Source: Pacificispira sp040217575
GTDB taxonomy: Bacteria > Pseudomonadota > Alphaproteobacteria > UBA8366 > Aestuariispiraceae
Direction of reading: 5' to 3'
DNA: 64,000 nucleotides
NCBI GenBank assembly: GCA_040217575.1
Contig: JAVJPW010000005.1
Location: 186,001-250,000 of the forward strand
A model generated the notes under the pieces. That model saw only the letters and a list, made by a program, of their open reading frames with translations. It was not told where the DNA came from and did no database searches. Shown one piece after another: positions 53,667 to 63,787 of the stretch. The position numbers were made by a program, and so were the translations under genes. The first letter of the stretch is position 1; each line of letters starts with the position of its first letter.

Positions 53667-55112
53667 TCAGAATAGCGACGTCGCAGCGAATGCCGCGTAG
53701 TCCGCTATTGTCTGCGGTGCCAGAACGAAGACCACAACCCCGATGGAGGCGAGGATCATGATCCCCTTCATGATCCGGCTTTCAATGGGATCGATCGGTT
53801 CTTCCGCGTCATCGAAATACATGACCTTGATGATGCGAAGGTAATAGAACGCGCTGACCACACTGCTGAGCGCGCCGATGATTGCCAGATAGATCAACCC
53901 GGCATCGATCGCCGCGGCAAAGACGAAAAACTTCCCGAAGAAGCCGGCAAGCGGCGGAATTCCAGCCATGGAAAACATGAACAGCATCAGCGCAAACGCC
54001 ATGCCGGGCCGTACCTTGGACAACCCCGCCAGATCAGAAATATTCTCCACCATCCGGTCCTTGACCTTCATGGACAGGATGCAGGCGAAGGTCCCGACAT
54101 TCATCACCAGATAGATCGCCATATACAGCATGACGCCACCGGCACCGGCTTCCGAACCGGCAGCCAGCCCCATAAGCGCATAGCCGACATGCCCGATGGA
54201 GGAATAGGCCATCAGCCGTTTGATATTCGTCTGTGCGATCGCTGCCAGGGCCCCCAGGATCATGGACGCAACTGAAATCAGCCAGATGATCTGGCGCCAT
54301 TCGTCGACCATTTCGCCGAACGGACCAAGCATGACCCGAAGAATAAGCGCCATCGCTGCGATTTTCGGGGCGACGGCAAAAAAGGCGGTTACCGGCGTCG
54401 GTGCGCCTTCATAGACATCGGGCGTCCACATGTGGAACGGCACGGCGGAAATCTTAAACGCCAGTCCTGCCGACAGAAAGACCATGCCGACGACAAGGCC
54501 GGTCGACGCGTCGCCGCCCTGCCCCAGGACACCAGCAATGCCTTCGAAACTCGTCGTACCGGCAAAGCCGTAAACCAGGGAGCAGCCGTAGAGCAGCAGG
54601 CCCGAGCTAAGCGCCCCCAGGACAAAATATTTCAGCCCCGCTTCGGTCGAACGAAGCTGGTCACGCTGAAAAGCAGCGACGACATAGAGCGACAGGCTTT
54701 GGAGTTCCAGGCCGATATAAAGCGCGATCAGGTCGTCCGCCGATATCATCATCAGCATACCCAGCGTCGCGAAACAGATCAGGACCGGGTATTCAAACCG
54801 GGCCATCCCCTCACGCCGGATGAACTTGTCGCTCATCAGAAGCGCCAGGATGGACGCAATGATGACCAGAATCTTCATGTAGAAGGCAAAGCTGTCGACG
54901 ACAAAGAAGCCGCCAAACGCCTTCTGAAACTCGGACCCGACGGTGATCACAAGCAACCCCGTCACCGCAAGCGTTGCGATAGACAGGGGCATCACGCGGT
55001 TCAATGCCCCCGACGCAGGCGCGAATACGCCGACCATCATCAGGAACATGGTGGCACACGCCAGAACGATTTCCGGTGTAGCAGAGGCGAAGAACATATT
55101 CATTCCGTCCAT
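53667..55112 (-). CDS. nuoN: NADH-quinone oxidoreductase subunit N
   Basis: A 481-residue antiporter-like membrane subunit of complex I with about 14 segments. It has the conserved glutamate in YIGLELQSLSLYVVA, the lysine in FKISAVPFHMWTPDVYEGA and the broken helix near MAYSSIGHVGYALMG. Part of the proton-pumping arm. Confidence 0.96.
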   Translation of the reverse strand: MDGMNMFFASATPEIVLACATMFLMMVGVFAPASGALNRVMPLSIATLAVTGLLVITVGSEFQKAFGGFFVVDSFAFYMKILVIIASILALLMSDKFIRREGMARFEYPVLICFATLGMLMMISADDLIALYIGLELQSLSLYVVAAFQRDQLRSTEAGLKYFVLGALSSGLLLYGCSLVYGFAGTTSFEGIAGVLGQGGDASTGLVVGMVFLSAGLAFKISAVPFHMWTPDVYEGAPTPVTAFFAVAPKIAAMALILRVMLGPFGEMVDEWRQIIWLISVASMILGALAAIAQTNIKRLMAYSSIGHVGYALMGLAAGSEAGAGGVMLYMAIYLVMNVGTFACILSMKVKDRMVENISDLAGLSKVRPGMAFALMLFMFSMAGIPPLAGFFGKFFVFAAAIDAGLIYLAIIGALSSVVSAFYYLRIIKVMYFDDAEEPIDPIESRIMKGIMILASIGVVVFVLAPQTIADYAAFAATSLF

Positions 55113-55126
55113 TCGTCAGGCCTCCG

Positions 55127-56656
55127 TCACTGGCTGTCGGCAAGCGCGGACGCGCTTTCCGCCGCCGCGGCAATTGCGGTGTCATAGGCATCGACCAGGT
55201 TGGCCACCGATACTTCAATCGGGTCCAGGAATGTCGATGGATAAACCCCCATCCAGATGGTCAGGATCACAAGCGGCGCGAACACGGCGATTTCCCGCGG
55301 GTTCATGTCCAGCATGGATTTCAGGTCGTCCTTCGTCAGGTCCCCGAAAATGATCCGCCGATAGAGGTAAAGCATATAGGCTGCGCCCAAAATCATGCCT
55401 GTCGCCAGGAAGGCACCGACCCAGGTGTTGTGTTCGAACGCGCCGTACAGGATTAGGAATTCGCCGACAAACCCGGATGTCCCCGGCAGGCCGACCGACG
55501 CCATGGTGAAGATCATGAACACCAGGGCATATTTGGGCATGTTGTTGGCAAGCCCGCCATAGCGCGCAATCTCACGCGTATGCAGACGGTCATAGACGAC
55601 GCCGACACACAGGAACAGTGCACCGGACACAAGACCATGGCTCAACATCTGAATGATGGACCCGGCAATCGCCGTTTCATTGACGGAGAAGATGGCCGCC
55701 GTCACAAACCCCATATGCGCGATGGAGGAATAAGCGATCAGCTTCTTCATATCCTCCTGCACCAGTGCGACGAGGGAGGTATAGACCACCGCGACGCAGG
55801 ACAGGAAAAACACCAGCGGTGCATAGGCTTCGGACGCCAACGGCATCATGGGGAGCGAGAAACGCAGGAACCCGTACCCGCCCATTTTCAGCAGCACGCC
55901 CGCCAGAATGACGGAACCGGCCGTCGGGGCTTCCACATGCGCGTCCGGAAGCCAGGTATGAACCGGCCACATCGGAACCTTGACCGCGAAGCTGGCAAAG
56001 AATGCCAGCCAGACCAGCATCTGAAGCTCATACGTGAAGGACGTCTGCATCAGGGTCGGAATATCGGTTGTGCCGCCGGCCGCATAATACAGGGCAATCA
56101 GCGCGACCAGCATCAGGATCGACCCCAGCAGCGTATACAGGAAGAATTTGAACGCCGCATAAATCCGCCGTGCGCCGCCCCAGACACCGATGATCAGGAA
56201 CATCGGCAACAGGACACCTTCAAAGAAGATGTAGAACAGAAGCATGTCCAACGCACAGAACATGCCGACCATCATCGTTTCCAGAACCAGGAACGCGATC
56301 ATGAACTCCCGCACACGGGTCTTGATCGCTTCCCAACTGGCCAGGATGCAAAGCGGCGTCAGCAGGGTGGACAAAAGCACGAACCAGACGGAAATGCCGT
56401 CTACGCCCATCTTGTAGCCGATACCGACGCTTTCCAGCCACGGGCGGTACTCGACCAACTGAAATTCGGCCGTCGAACCGTCGAAATTGGCCAGAACGAC
56501 AAGCGACAGGACAAAGGTCGTCAACGATGCGACAAGCGCGACCCAACGGGAATTGCGCGCAACTTCCGCCGCTTCCCCGCGAATGGTCAGCAGGAACGCC
56601 GCGCCGACAAGCGGCGCGAATGTCGTCAGACTGAGTAGTGGAAAGGAGGATTCCAT
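55127..56656 (-). CDS. nuoM: NADH-quinone oxidoreductase subunit M
   Basis: A 509-residue antiporter-like subunit with about 14 segments. Key parts: the glutamate in IFFEGVLLPMFLIIG, the lysine in FAVKVPMWPVHTWLPDAHVE, and LIAYSSIAHMGFV. It lies 14 bases upstream of nuoN. Confidence 0.96.
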   Translation of the reverse strand: MESSFPLLSLTTFAPLVGAAFLLTIRGEAAEVARNSRWVALVASLTTFVLSLVVLANFDGSTAEFQLVEYRPWLESVGIGYKMGVDGISVWFVLLSTLLTPLCILASWEAIKTRVREFMIAFLVLETMMVGMFCALDMLLFYIFFEGVLLPMFLIIGVWGGARRIYAAFKFFLYTLLGSILMLVALIALYYAAGGTTDIPTLMQTSFTYELQMLVWLAFFASFAVKVPMWPVHTWLPDAHVEAPTAGSVILAGVLLKMGGYGFLRFSLPMMPLASEAYAPLVFFLSCVAVVYTSLVALVQEDMKKLIAYSSIAHMGFVTAAIFSVNETAIAGSIIQMLSHGLVSGALFLCVGVVYDRLHTREIARYGGLANNMPKYALVFMIFTMASVGLPGTSGFVGEFLILYGAFEHNTWVGAFLATGMILGAAYMLYLYRRIIFGDLTKDDLKSMLDMNPREIAVFAPLVILTIWMGVYPSTFLDPIEVSVANLVDAYDTAIAAAAESASALADSQ

Positions 56657-56674
56657 ATCCGAACGCCGCTCCCG

Positions 56675-58672
56675 TTAACCCGCCAGCAGATAAAAGCTGA
56701 TCAGCACCACGACACCGATCAGCATCGCGAATGCGTAGTGATAGACATAGCCGCTTTGCAGCAAGCTCACCTTGCCCGCGGTATAGGTGGTCGTCTTGGC
56801 AACCCCGTCCGGACCGAATCCGTCGATCACGTTACCGTCACCGCGTTTCCAAAAAATCCGGCCAATGGCAAAACACGGACGCACGAACAGGAAGTCGTAC
56901 AGTTCGTCGAAATACCATTTGTTGAAGGAAAACCGGTAGAACGGACCCCACCATTCCCCAATTGCCCGGCCACGTTCCAGGCCGTTGCGATAGACCCAGA
57001 TCGCGCCGGAAATTCCGATAATTCCGACCACCAGCGGCGTCCATTTTACCCACAGCGGCACATGATGCGCGTTTTCGAACCCCTGGTGATGGTCAAGGAT
57101 CAGGATCGAAGTGCCCCAGAAGTCCTGCCAGTTTTGATCGCCGAAGAACGGATAGAAGGCGACGCCGGCAAAGACCGCGCCCACCGCCAGGACATAGAGA
57201 GGAATCAGCATGACGTTTGGCGATTCATGGACATGGGCCATGACCTTTTCATCCCCGCGCGGCGGTGTGTGGAAGGTCATCCACAGAAGGCGCCACGAAT
57301 AGAACGCGGTCATGATCGCGGCCGCAACGCCAAGCCAGAAGGCAAACATGCCGATCCCGGTATGCGCGCCATATGCGCTTTCCAGAATCAGGTCCTTGGA
57401 GAAAAAGCCCGCAAACCCGATCGGCGTGCCCGGAATCCCTATCCCGGCAAGCGCCAACGAACCGACCCACATCATGATCATCGTCTTTTTGATGTGCGGT
57501 GCCAGCCCGCCCATCTTGCGCATGTCCTGTTCGTCGGAAACGGCGTGAATTACCGCGCCCGCGCCCAGGAACAGCAGCGCCTTGAAGAAGGCATGGGTGA
57601 ACAGGTGGAACATCGCCGCCGGATAGGCGGAAACCCCGGCCGCAAAAAACATGTAACCCAGCTGCGAACAGGTGGAATAGGCGATCACCCGCTTGATGTC
57701 GTTCTGCGTCAGGCCCACGGTCGCCGCAAAGAACGCGGTGCCCGCACCGACGAAGGTCACGACCAGCAGCGCGGTTTCGGAATATTCGAAAATCGGCGAC
57801 AGGCGGCAGACCATGAAGACACCGGCGGTCACCATCGTAGCCGCATGAATCAGGGCGGAAACCGGCGTCGGACCTTCCATCGCGTCCGGCAACCAGGTGT
57901 GCAGGCCCAACTGCGCCGACTTCCCGCATGCGCCCATGAACAACAGCAGGCAAAGGCAGGTAATCGCCTCGCCCGGTGTGAAGTCCATCCACAGGAATGT
58001 GAAAACCGCGCCTTCCGCTTCGCTGGCGGCAATCCCGGGAATGGCCGCGAAAATATCGTCGAAGGCAAGCGCGCCCGTCATGATGAAGACGCCGAAAATA
58101 CCAAGCGCAAAGCCAAAGTCACCGACACGGTTCACGATGAAGGCCTTGATGGCCGCGGCATTGGCGGACGGCTTTTTGTACCAGAAACCGATCAGAAGGT
58201 AGGAGGCCAGCCCGACCCCTTCCCATCCGAAGAACATTTGAACCAGGTTATCGGCCGTCACCAGCATCAGCATCATGAAGGTAAACAGGCTTAGATACGC
58301 CTGGAACCGCGGAATGCCCGGGTCGTGGTGCATGTAGCCGACGGAATAGATATGGACCAGGGACGACACCGTCGTCACCACGACCAGCATGACCGCCGTC
58401 AGCGTGTCGATCCGGAGGGACCAGTCGAAGACGAAGTCACCCACGGCAACCCACCGCATCAGCTGGATTGGTTCCAAAGGAGCCGCCACGCCGCCGTTGA
58501 AGATGCCGCCCACCTGAATGAACGTGATCCATGACAGAATGGCTGCGATCACCAGTAGGCCTGAGGTCACGACCTGCGCGAACAGATCGCCTTTGTGACC
58601 GCCGATGGCGCGGCCGCCGAAACCGCCGATCAGCGCGCCGATAAGAGGCAGGAATACAATCAAGGCTTCCAT
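56675..58672 (-). CDS. nuoL: NADH-quinone oxidoreductase subunit L
   Basis: A 665-residue antiporter-like subunit with the long lateral helix at its C terminus. It has the glutamate in FFGWEGVGLASYLLIGFW, the lysine in GACGKSAQLGLHTWLPDAM, and VIAYSTCSQLGYMFFA. Normal length. Confidence 0.97.
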   Translation of the reverse strand: MEALIVFLPLIGALIGGFGGRAIGGHKGDLFAQVVTSGLLVIAAILSWITFIQVGGIFNGGVAAPLEPIQLMRWVAVGDFVFDWSLRIDTLTAVMLVVVTTVSSLVHIYSVGYMHHDPGIPRFQAYLSLFTFMMLMLVTADNLVQMFFGWEGVGLASYLLIGFWYKKPSANAAAIKAFIVNRVGDFGFALGIFGVFIMTGALAFDDIFAAIPGIAASEAEGAVFTFLWMDFTPGEAITCLCLLLFMGACGKSAQLGLHTWLPDAMEGPTPVSALIHAATMVTAGVFMVCRLSPIFEYSETALLVVTFVGAGTAFFAATVGLTQNDIKRVIAYSTCSQLGYMFFAAGVSAYPAAMFHLFTHAFFKALLFLGAGAVIHAVSDEQDMRKMGGLAPHIKKTMIMMWVGSLALAGIGIPGTPIGFAGFFSKDLILESAYGAHTGIGMFAFWLGVAAAIMTAFYSWRLLWMTFHTPPRGDEKVMAHVHESPNVMLIPLYVLAVGAVFAGVAFYPFFGDQNWQDFWGTSILILDHHQGFENAHHVPLWVKWTPLVVGIIGISGAIWVYRNGLERGRAIGEWWGPFYRFSFNKWYFDELYDFLFVRPCFAIGRIFWKRGDGNVIDGFGPDGVAKTTTYTAGKVSLLQSGYVYHYAFAMLIGVVVLISFYLLAG

Positions 58673-58682
58673 GATACTTGCC

Positions 58683-58997
58683 CTACCCCTTCATATTGCT
58701 GACGTCGTCGACGGCGATCGACGCACGATTGCGATAGAACACAACCAGAATCGCAAGGCCGATCGCGGCTTCCGCCGCGGCCACGGTCAGGACGAACATC
58801 GCGAATATCTGTCCGGTCAGGTCCTGCAGGAAGGCAGAAAACGCGACCATGTTGATGTTGACCGCCAGAAGCATCAGCTCCACCGACATCAGAATGACAA
58901 TCACATTGCGCCGGTTGAGGAAGATCCCGAACAGTCCCAGCGTGAACAGGATGGCCGCGACTGTCAGGTAGTGTCCCAGTCCGATTCCGAATTCCAT
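58683..58997 (-). CDS. nuoK: NADH-quinone oxidoreductase subunit K
   Basis: A 104-residue subunit with three membrane segments. The conserved glutamates lie in ILMSVELMLLAVNIN and VAAAEAAIGLAILVV. Starts 15 bases after the nuoJ stop. Confidence 0.96.
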   Translation of the reverse strand: MEFGIGLGHYLTVAAILFTLGLFGIFLNRRNVIVILMSVELMLLAVNINMVAFSAFLQDLTGQIFAMFVLTVAAAEAAIGLAILVVFYRNRASIAVDDVSNMKG

Positions 58998-59011
58998 CGT
59001 CCCGTCCCCCT

Positions 59012-59620
59012 TTAAACGCCGCTGCCGGTCGGCACGTCGACCACGCTGACTTCGTCTTTTGCGGAACGGCCGACCTGATCCGCGATCACCTGTTTCTTGA
59101 CGCCGGCGCGCTGACGCAGCGTCAGGACAATGGCGCCCACCATGGCGACCAGCAGGATCATGCCCGCCCCCTGGAACAGGTAGAAATAGTCGGTATAGAT
59201 CAGCTGACCCAACGCGCGGGTGTTGTGAACGTCACCGGCGACGGGCCCCAGGGTTGCCCTGGCCATGTCCGCGCCGATCGTCCAGGACGTCGCGACCAGT
59301 CCCAGTTCAATGAACAGGACCCCGCCCAGTGCGGCACCGATATAGATGTAGCGCTTAACGCCCTTGCGCAGCTCGACGAAATTCACGTCCAGCATCATGA
59401 CAACGAACAGGAACAGGACGGCAACCGCGCCGACATAGACGACGACCAGGATCATCGCCAGGAACTCCGCACCGACCAGAACGAACAGGCCCGCCGCGTT
59501 GAAGAACGCCAGGATCAGGAAAAGCACGGAATGCACGGGATTGCGCGACGTGATCACCATCACGCCGCAGGCAACCGCAATTGCCGCGAAGACGTAAAAC
59601 ATGAAGCCGGCAAACGCCAT
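59012..59620 (-). CDS. nuoJ: NADH-quinone oxidoreductase subunit J
   Basis: A 202-residue subunit with five membrane segments; it has NPVHSVLFLILAFFNAAGLF and the pi-bulge helix VVYVGAVAVLFLFVVMMLD. The C-terminal soluble tail is about 40 residues. Confidence 0.96.
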   Translation of the reverse strand: MAFAGFMFYVFAAIAVACGVMVITSRNPVHSVLFLILAFFNAAGLFVLVGAEFLAMILVVVYVGAVAVLFLFVVMMLDVNFVELRKGVKRYIYIGAALGGVLFIELGLVATSWTIGADMARATLGPVAGDVHNTRALGQLIYTDYFYLFQGAGMILLVAMVGAIVLTLRQRAGVKKQVIADQVGRSAKDEVSVVDVPTGSGV

Positions 59621-59654
59621 TTTCTTCCCCCGCTTGGTCCCTGTCCGCTATCGA

Positions 59655-60143
59655 TCAGCGATAGGGCGCGTCCAGTTCCAGGTTGGCGGCAATTTCCGCC
59701 TCCCAGCGCTCCCCATTCTCCAGGAGCTTGTCCTTGTTGTAGAAAAGTTCCTCGCGCGTTTCCGTCGCGAATTCGAAATTCGGACCTTCGACGATGGCAT
59801 CCACCGGGCACGCCTCCTGGCAGTATCCGCAGTAGATGCATTTCGTCATGTCGATGTCATAGCGTGTCGTGCGGCGCGACCCGTCGGCGCGCGGCTCCGC
59901 CTCGATCGTGATGGCCTGGGCGGGGCAAACAGCCTCACACAGCTTGCACGCGATGCAGCGTTCCTCACCGTTCGGATACCGGCGCAGCGCATGTTCACCG
60001 CGAAAGCGCGGGCTCAACGGCCCCTTCTCATAGGGGTAGTTGATCGTGACCTTCGGCTTGAACATGGTTTTCAGCGTCAGTGCCATACCGCTCAGCAGTT
60101 CGCTGAGCAGAAAGGACTTCGCGGTTTGATCCAGGCTAGCCAT
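59655..60143 (-). CDS. nuoI: NADH-quinone oxidoreductase subunit I
   Basis: A 162-residue peripheral subunit carrying two [4Fe-4S] clusters, in CIACKLCEAVCPAQAI and CIYCGYCQEACPVDAI. The N-terminal helix is amphipathic, as in relatives. Confidence 0.97.
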   Translation of the reverse strand: MASLDQTAKSFLLSELLSGMALTLKTMFKPKVTINYPYEKGPLSPRFRGEHALRRYPNGEERCIACKLCEAVCPAQAITIEAEPRADGSRRTTRYDIDMTKCIYCGYCQEACPVDAIVEGPNFEFATETREELFYNKDKLLENGERWEAEIAANLELDAPYR

Positions 60144-60162
60144 TGCTTACCAATCCTTGTTG

Positions 60163-61218
60163 TCAGCCCGCATTCGGAACCAGATCGAACGCGATCAGGA
60201 ACCCTGCGGTTGCCACGACCCAGAACAGCGACAGCGGCAGGAATACCTTCCAGCCCAGCCGCATAAGCTGGTCGTAGCGGTACCGCGGGAACGTCGCGCG
60301 TACCCATAGGAACACGAACAGAACCATTGCAATCTTCAGCGCGAACCAGACCGGGCCGGGAAGCCAGGTGAAGGGCGCAAAATCGAATGGCGGAAGCCAG
60401 CCGCCCAGGAACAGCACAACCGTCATCCCGCTCATCAGGATCATGTTCGCATATTCACCCAGGAAGAAGAGAGCGAACGCCATCGCCGAATATTCGACGT
60501 TGTATCCGGACACCAGTTCCGCTTCCGCTTCCGGCAGGTCGAACGGCGCGCGGTTCGTTTCCGCCAGGGCCGAAACAATGAAGACGACGAACATCGGCAG
60601 CAGCGGCAGGAAGAACCAGTTCCAGAAGCCGGTTCCGGCCTGCGCGCGCACGACGTCGCTCAGGTTCAGGGACCCGACGCAAATCAGGACGGTGACGATG
60701 ACGAATCCGATGGACACTTCGTACGACACCATCTGCGCCGCCGACCGAAGTGCACCCAGAAAGGCGTATTTCGAGTTCGACGCGCATCCGCCGATGATGA
60801 TCCCGTACACGCCAAGGGACGAGATCGCGAACAGATACAAGACCCCGACATTGATGTCCGCCAGGACCCAGCCGTCGTCGAACGGAATAACCGCCCAGGC
60901 GACCATCGCCAGAATGAAGGTCAGCATTGGCGCGATCAGGAACAGAACCGGGTTCGACCCGGACGGAACGACGGTTTCCTTCAGGAACAGCTTCAACCCG
61001 TCCGCAAAGGGTTGCAGCAGGCCGAAGGGGCCAACGACGTTCGGCCCTTTGCGCATCTGCATCCAGCCGATGACCTTGCGTTCAGCAAGCGTCAGATAGG
61101 CAACCGCCACCAGAATCGGGACCACGATCACCAGGATCAGGATCACGGCATACAGCGTCGGCCAGGCATAACCCGACCACCAGGCAGCATCGATCAGGCT
61201 GGCGCCCCACTCATCCAT
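60163..61218 (-). CDS. nuoH: NADH-quinone oxidoreductase subunit H
   Basis: A 351-residue membrane subunit at the quinone site. It has VIGWMQMRKGPNVVGPFGLL and the acidic loop AETNRAPFDLPEAEAELVSG that contacts quinone. The ATG overlaps the nuoG stop by eight bases. Confidence 0.97.
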   Translation of the reverse strand: MDEWGASLIDAAWWSGYAWPTLYAVILILVIVVPILVAVAYLTLAERKVIGWMQMRKGPNVVGPFGLLQPFADGLKLFLKETVVPSGSNPVLFLIAPMLTFILAMVAWAVIPFDDGWVLADINVGVLYLFAISSLGVYGIIIGGCASNSKYAFLGALRSAAQMVSYEVSIGFVIVTVLICVGSLNLSDVVRAQAGTGFWNWFFLPLLPMFVVFIVSALAETNRAPFDLPEAEAELVSGYNVEYSAMAFALFFLGEYANMILMSGMTVVLFLGGWLPPFDFAPFTWLPGPVWFALKIAMVLFVFLWVRATFPRYRYDQLMRLGWKVFLPLSLFWVVATAGFLIAFDLVPNAG

Positions 61219-63292
61219 TGGTGCCGGTCTCCCCTGCTTTCTGGCCCAGTACGAAGACCCGGGTACATTCCGCCATGGTCTCCGACGCCCGGGAAATCGG
61301 GTCGGTCATATAAAAATTCTCGATCGGCGTTGCAAATGCGGCGTCGTTCATGTCACCGGCTGCACCAAAATCGCCCCAGGACGCGGCTTCCGCATCGTCG
61401 ATGCGCGCCAGATGCGGATATTCGTCGCGCATTGCCTTGCGAAGGCCGTCAAAATCGTTCCACGGCAGCGGCTGGCCCAGTGCTTCCGACAAGGCCCGCA
61501 GGATGGCCCAGTCGTCCTTTGCCTCCCCCGGCGGGAAGGCGGCGCGTCGTGCCAGTTGTACGCGCCCTTCGGTGTTGACGAAGGTCGCGTTCTTTTCCGT
61601 ATAGGCTGCCCCCGGCAGGATCACATCCGCCGCATGGGCGCCCTTGTCGCCGTGATGCCCCTGATAGACAACGAAGGCCCCGGACGCTTTCAGGGCATCC
61701 GTATCCACCTCGTCCGCACCCATCAGATAGACCATCTTGACCGCGCCGTCCCTGGCTCCGTCGACGATGCCCGCCACATCGCGGCCGCCATCCCCCGGCA
61801 CAAATCCCAGGTCCAGGGCCCCGACGCGACTGGCCGCCGTATGCAGGACGTTGAAGCCGTTCCAGCCGTCGGTGATCATGCCGTACATGTCCGCGATTTT
61901 GCGGGCGGTCGCAAGAACCGCCGCACCATCGTCGCGCGCCACCGCACCCGGTCCGACGATCAGCATCGGGCGTTCAGCCTGTTTCAGGACATCGGCAAAG
62001 GAATGCTTGCCGTCGGCGACATCCTTCAGCGTCTGCGGCCCCGCGCCCAGCTGTTCGACATCATAGGTCGTCTTGACCTGCGGGCCGATATTGGCGACGC
62101 GCATGCCACCGCGCATCCAACGCTTACGGACCCGTGCATTGATGATGGGGGCTTCCCACCGCAGGTTCGCACCGACGATCAGAAGGGCGTCCGCCTCCTC
62201 GATCCCCGCGATGGTCGTGTTGAAAATGTAACCGGCGCGGACACCGGCATCCAGTTTCGCGCCGTCCTGACGGCAGTCCGTATTGGCGGAACCAAGGTTC
62301 GCCATCACCTTGCCCAGGGAATAGATGCTTTCCGCGCAGGCCTGATCGCCCACGATGGCGGCGATTTCCGAACCCTTTAACCCCTTGGCCTTGCCGGCAA
62401 CGGCGGCAATCGCGTCCTGCCATCTGGCGGGCGCAAGTTTCCCATCCGCGCCACGAACATATGGGCGGTCCAGCCGCTGACGGCGCAGCCCGTCACAGGC
62501 ATAGCGCGTCTTGTCGGAAATCCATTCCTCGTTCACGTCTTCGTTCAGGCGCGGCAGGACACGCAGCACCTCGTTCCCGCGCGTGTCGACCCGAATGTTG
62601 GAACCGACGGCATCCATGACGTCGATGCTTTCGGTCTTTTTCAGTTCCCACGGACGCGCTTCGAACGCATAGGGCTTCGACGTCAGTGCCCCGACCGGGC
62701 ACAGGTCGATGACATTTGCCGACATTTCGCTGTCGACGGCCTTTTCCAGGCTGGAAATCTCTGCATTTTCGCCGCGGTTCAGAAGGCCGATCTCTTCAAC
62801 ACCCGCCACTTCGGCGACGAACCGTACACAGCGCGTACAATGGATACACCGGGTCATGATCGTGTTGATCAGCGGCCCCATGTACTTGTCTTTCACCGCA
62901 CGCTTGTTTTCGTCGTATCGCGACCCGCCACGGCCGTATGCCATGGCCTGATCCTGCAGGTCGCATTCCCCGCCCTGGTCACAGATCGGGCAGTCCAGCG
63001 GATGGTTGATCAACAGGAATTCCATGACGCCGTTGCGCGCCTTGTGGACCATTTCCGTATCGGTGAAGATTTCCTGGTTCGGCGCGCACGGCAGGGCACA
63101 AGATGCTGCCGGCTTCGGCGGCCCGGGTTTGACCTCAACCAGGCACATGCGGCAGTTGCCCGCGATCGACAGCCGTTCGTGGTAACAGAAGCGCGGCACC
63201 TCGACGCCGGCCTGTTCGCACGCCTGCAGGACGGTCATGCCCTGTTCGACCTCGTGCTCTTCGCCGTTAATCTTGACCGTTATCGTCGCCAT
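61211..63292 (-). CDS. nuoG: NADH-quinone oxidoreductase subunit G
   Basis: A 693-residue peripheral subunit. The N-terminal [2Fe-2S] motif spans CYHERLSIAGNCRMC, followed by the His-Cys3 cluster HPLDCPICDQGGEC and the [4Fe-4S] site CIHCTRCVRF; the rest is a molybdopterin-oxidoreductase-like fold without cofactor residues visible. The ATG overlaps the stop of the small membrane gene before it (TAATG). Confidence 0.97.
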   Translation of the reverse strand: MATITVKINGEEHEVEQGMTVLQACEQAGVEVPRFCYHERLSIAGNCRMCLVEVKPGPPKPAASCALPCAPNQEIFTDTEMVHKARNGVMEFLLINHPLDCPICDQGGECDLQDQAMAYGRGGSRYDENKRAVKDKYMGPLINTIMTRCIHCTRCVRFVAEVAGVEEIGLLNRGENAEISSLEKAVDSEMSANVIDLCPVGALTSKPYAFEARPWELKKTESIDVMDAVGSNIRVDTRGNEVLRVLPRLNEDVNEEWISDKTRYACDGLRRQRLDRPYVRGADGKLAPARWQDAIAAVAGKAKGLKGSEIAAIVGDQACAESIYSLGKVMANLGSANTDCRQDGAKLDAGVRAGYIFNTTIAGIEEADALLIVGANLRWEAPIINARVRKRWMRGGMRVANIGPQVKTTYDVEQLGAGPQTLKDVADGKHSFADVLKQAERPMLIVGPGAVARDDGAAVLATARKIADMYGMITDGWNGFNVLHTAASRVGALDLGFVPGDGGRDVAGIVDGARDGAVKMVYLMGADEVDTDALKASGAFVVYQGHHGDKGAHAADVILPGAAYTEKNATFVNTEGRVQLARRAAFPPGEAKDDWAILRALSEALGQPLPWNDFDGLRKAMRDEYPHLARIDDAEAASWGDFGAAGDMNDAAFATPIENFYMTDPISRASETMAECTRVFVLGQKAGETGTNG

Positions 63293-63555
63293 TATGCCGA
63301 AGGTCCTTCATTGTTGAGGTGCTGGCCCGGCGTATAGGCCCGCATCGTAGCCTCGCCGCCCGCGCCCGCGCCCGCATTGCCAAGCACCGGCCAGTTCGAG
63401 AATGCAAAAACAAAAATCATGGTAAGATTTACAAATGGAACAAGCAAAGTAAGCGTCCAAAAACCTGAGTAGCCAGCGCGCTGAACAATGCGCCAGGACA
63501 AGGCGATATAAGCGACAAAAATAACCATGTACACATATTCAGTTGGAGAAAACAT
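63292..63555 (-). CDS. Small membrane protein within nuo operon (87 residues)
   Basis: Two membrane segments: VYMVIFVAYIALSWRIVQ and FWTLTLLVPFVNLTMIFVFA, then a Gly/Ala-rich soluble tail. The core AGYSGFWTLTLLVPF...FSNWP parallels AGKSGFVSLFLLLPI...FGKWP in the next gene upstream, so the two are paralogues. The ATG at 63555 overlaps the stop of that gene (TGATG). Not a known Nuo subunit; function unknown. Confidence 0.75.
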   Translation of the reverse strand: MFSPTEYVYMVIFVAYIALSWRIVQRAGYSGFWTLTLLVPFVNLTMIFVFAFSNWPVLGNAGAGAGGEATMRAYTPGQHLNNEGPSA

Positions 63556-63782
63556 CACGCTTCCCCCTGTTCAATTGCTGGCCATTTACCGAACGCCATC
63601 AACATCAAGTAAACCAAAGGGCCGAATATCGGAAGGAGAAGAAAAAGTGAAACAAACCCCGATTTTCCTGCCTTTGAGGCCGCGAACCAACAAGGGATTA
63701 TCGCCGCCCAAATAACGAGTTGGATCAGCGGCAAAAACAATTCCAGTAGCCCAGCATTGGCAGCGATGTTACTGTCAATCAT
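63555..63782 (-). CDS. Small membrane protein within nuo operon (75 residues)
   Basis: Two membrane segments (LFLPLIQLVIWAAIIPCWFA and VSLFLLLPIFGPLVYLMLMA) with the AGKSGF linker shared with its neighbour. It starts five bases after the nuoF stop. Function unknown; it may be an assembly factor or an extra complex I subunit. Confidence 0.75.
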   Translation of the reverse strand: MIDSNIAANAGLLELFLPLIQLVIWAAIIPCWFAASKAGKSGFVSLFLLLPIFGPLVYLMLMAFGKWPAIEQGEA

Positions 63783-63787
63783 CGCCC

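Noticed and set aside
56738..58294. 518-codon open frame on the plus strand
   Set aside because: It is the exact antisense of nuoL, whose motifs are unmistakable; the translation is rich in His, Arg and Gln with no domain.
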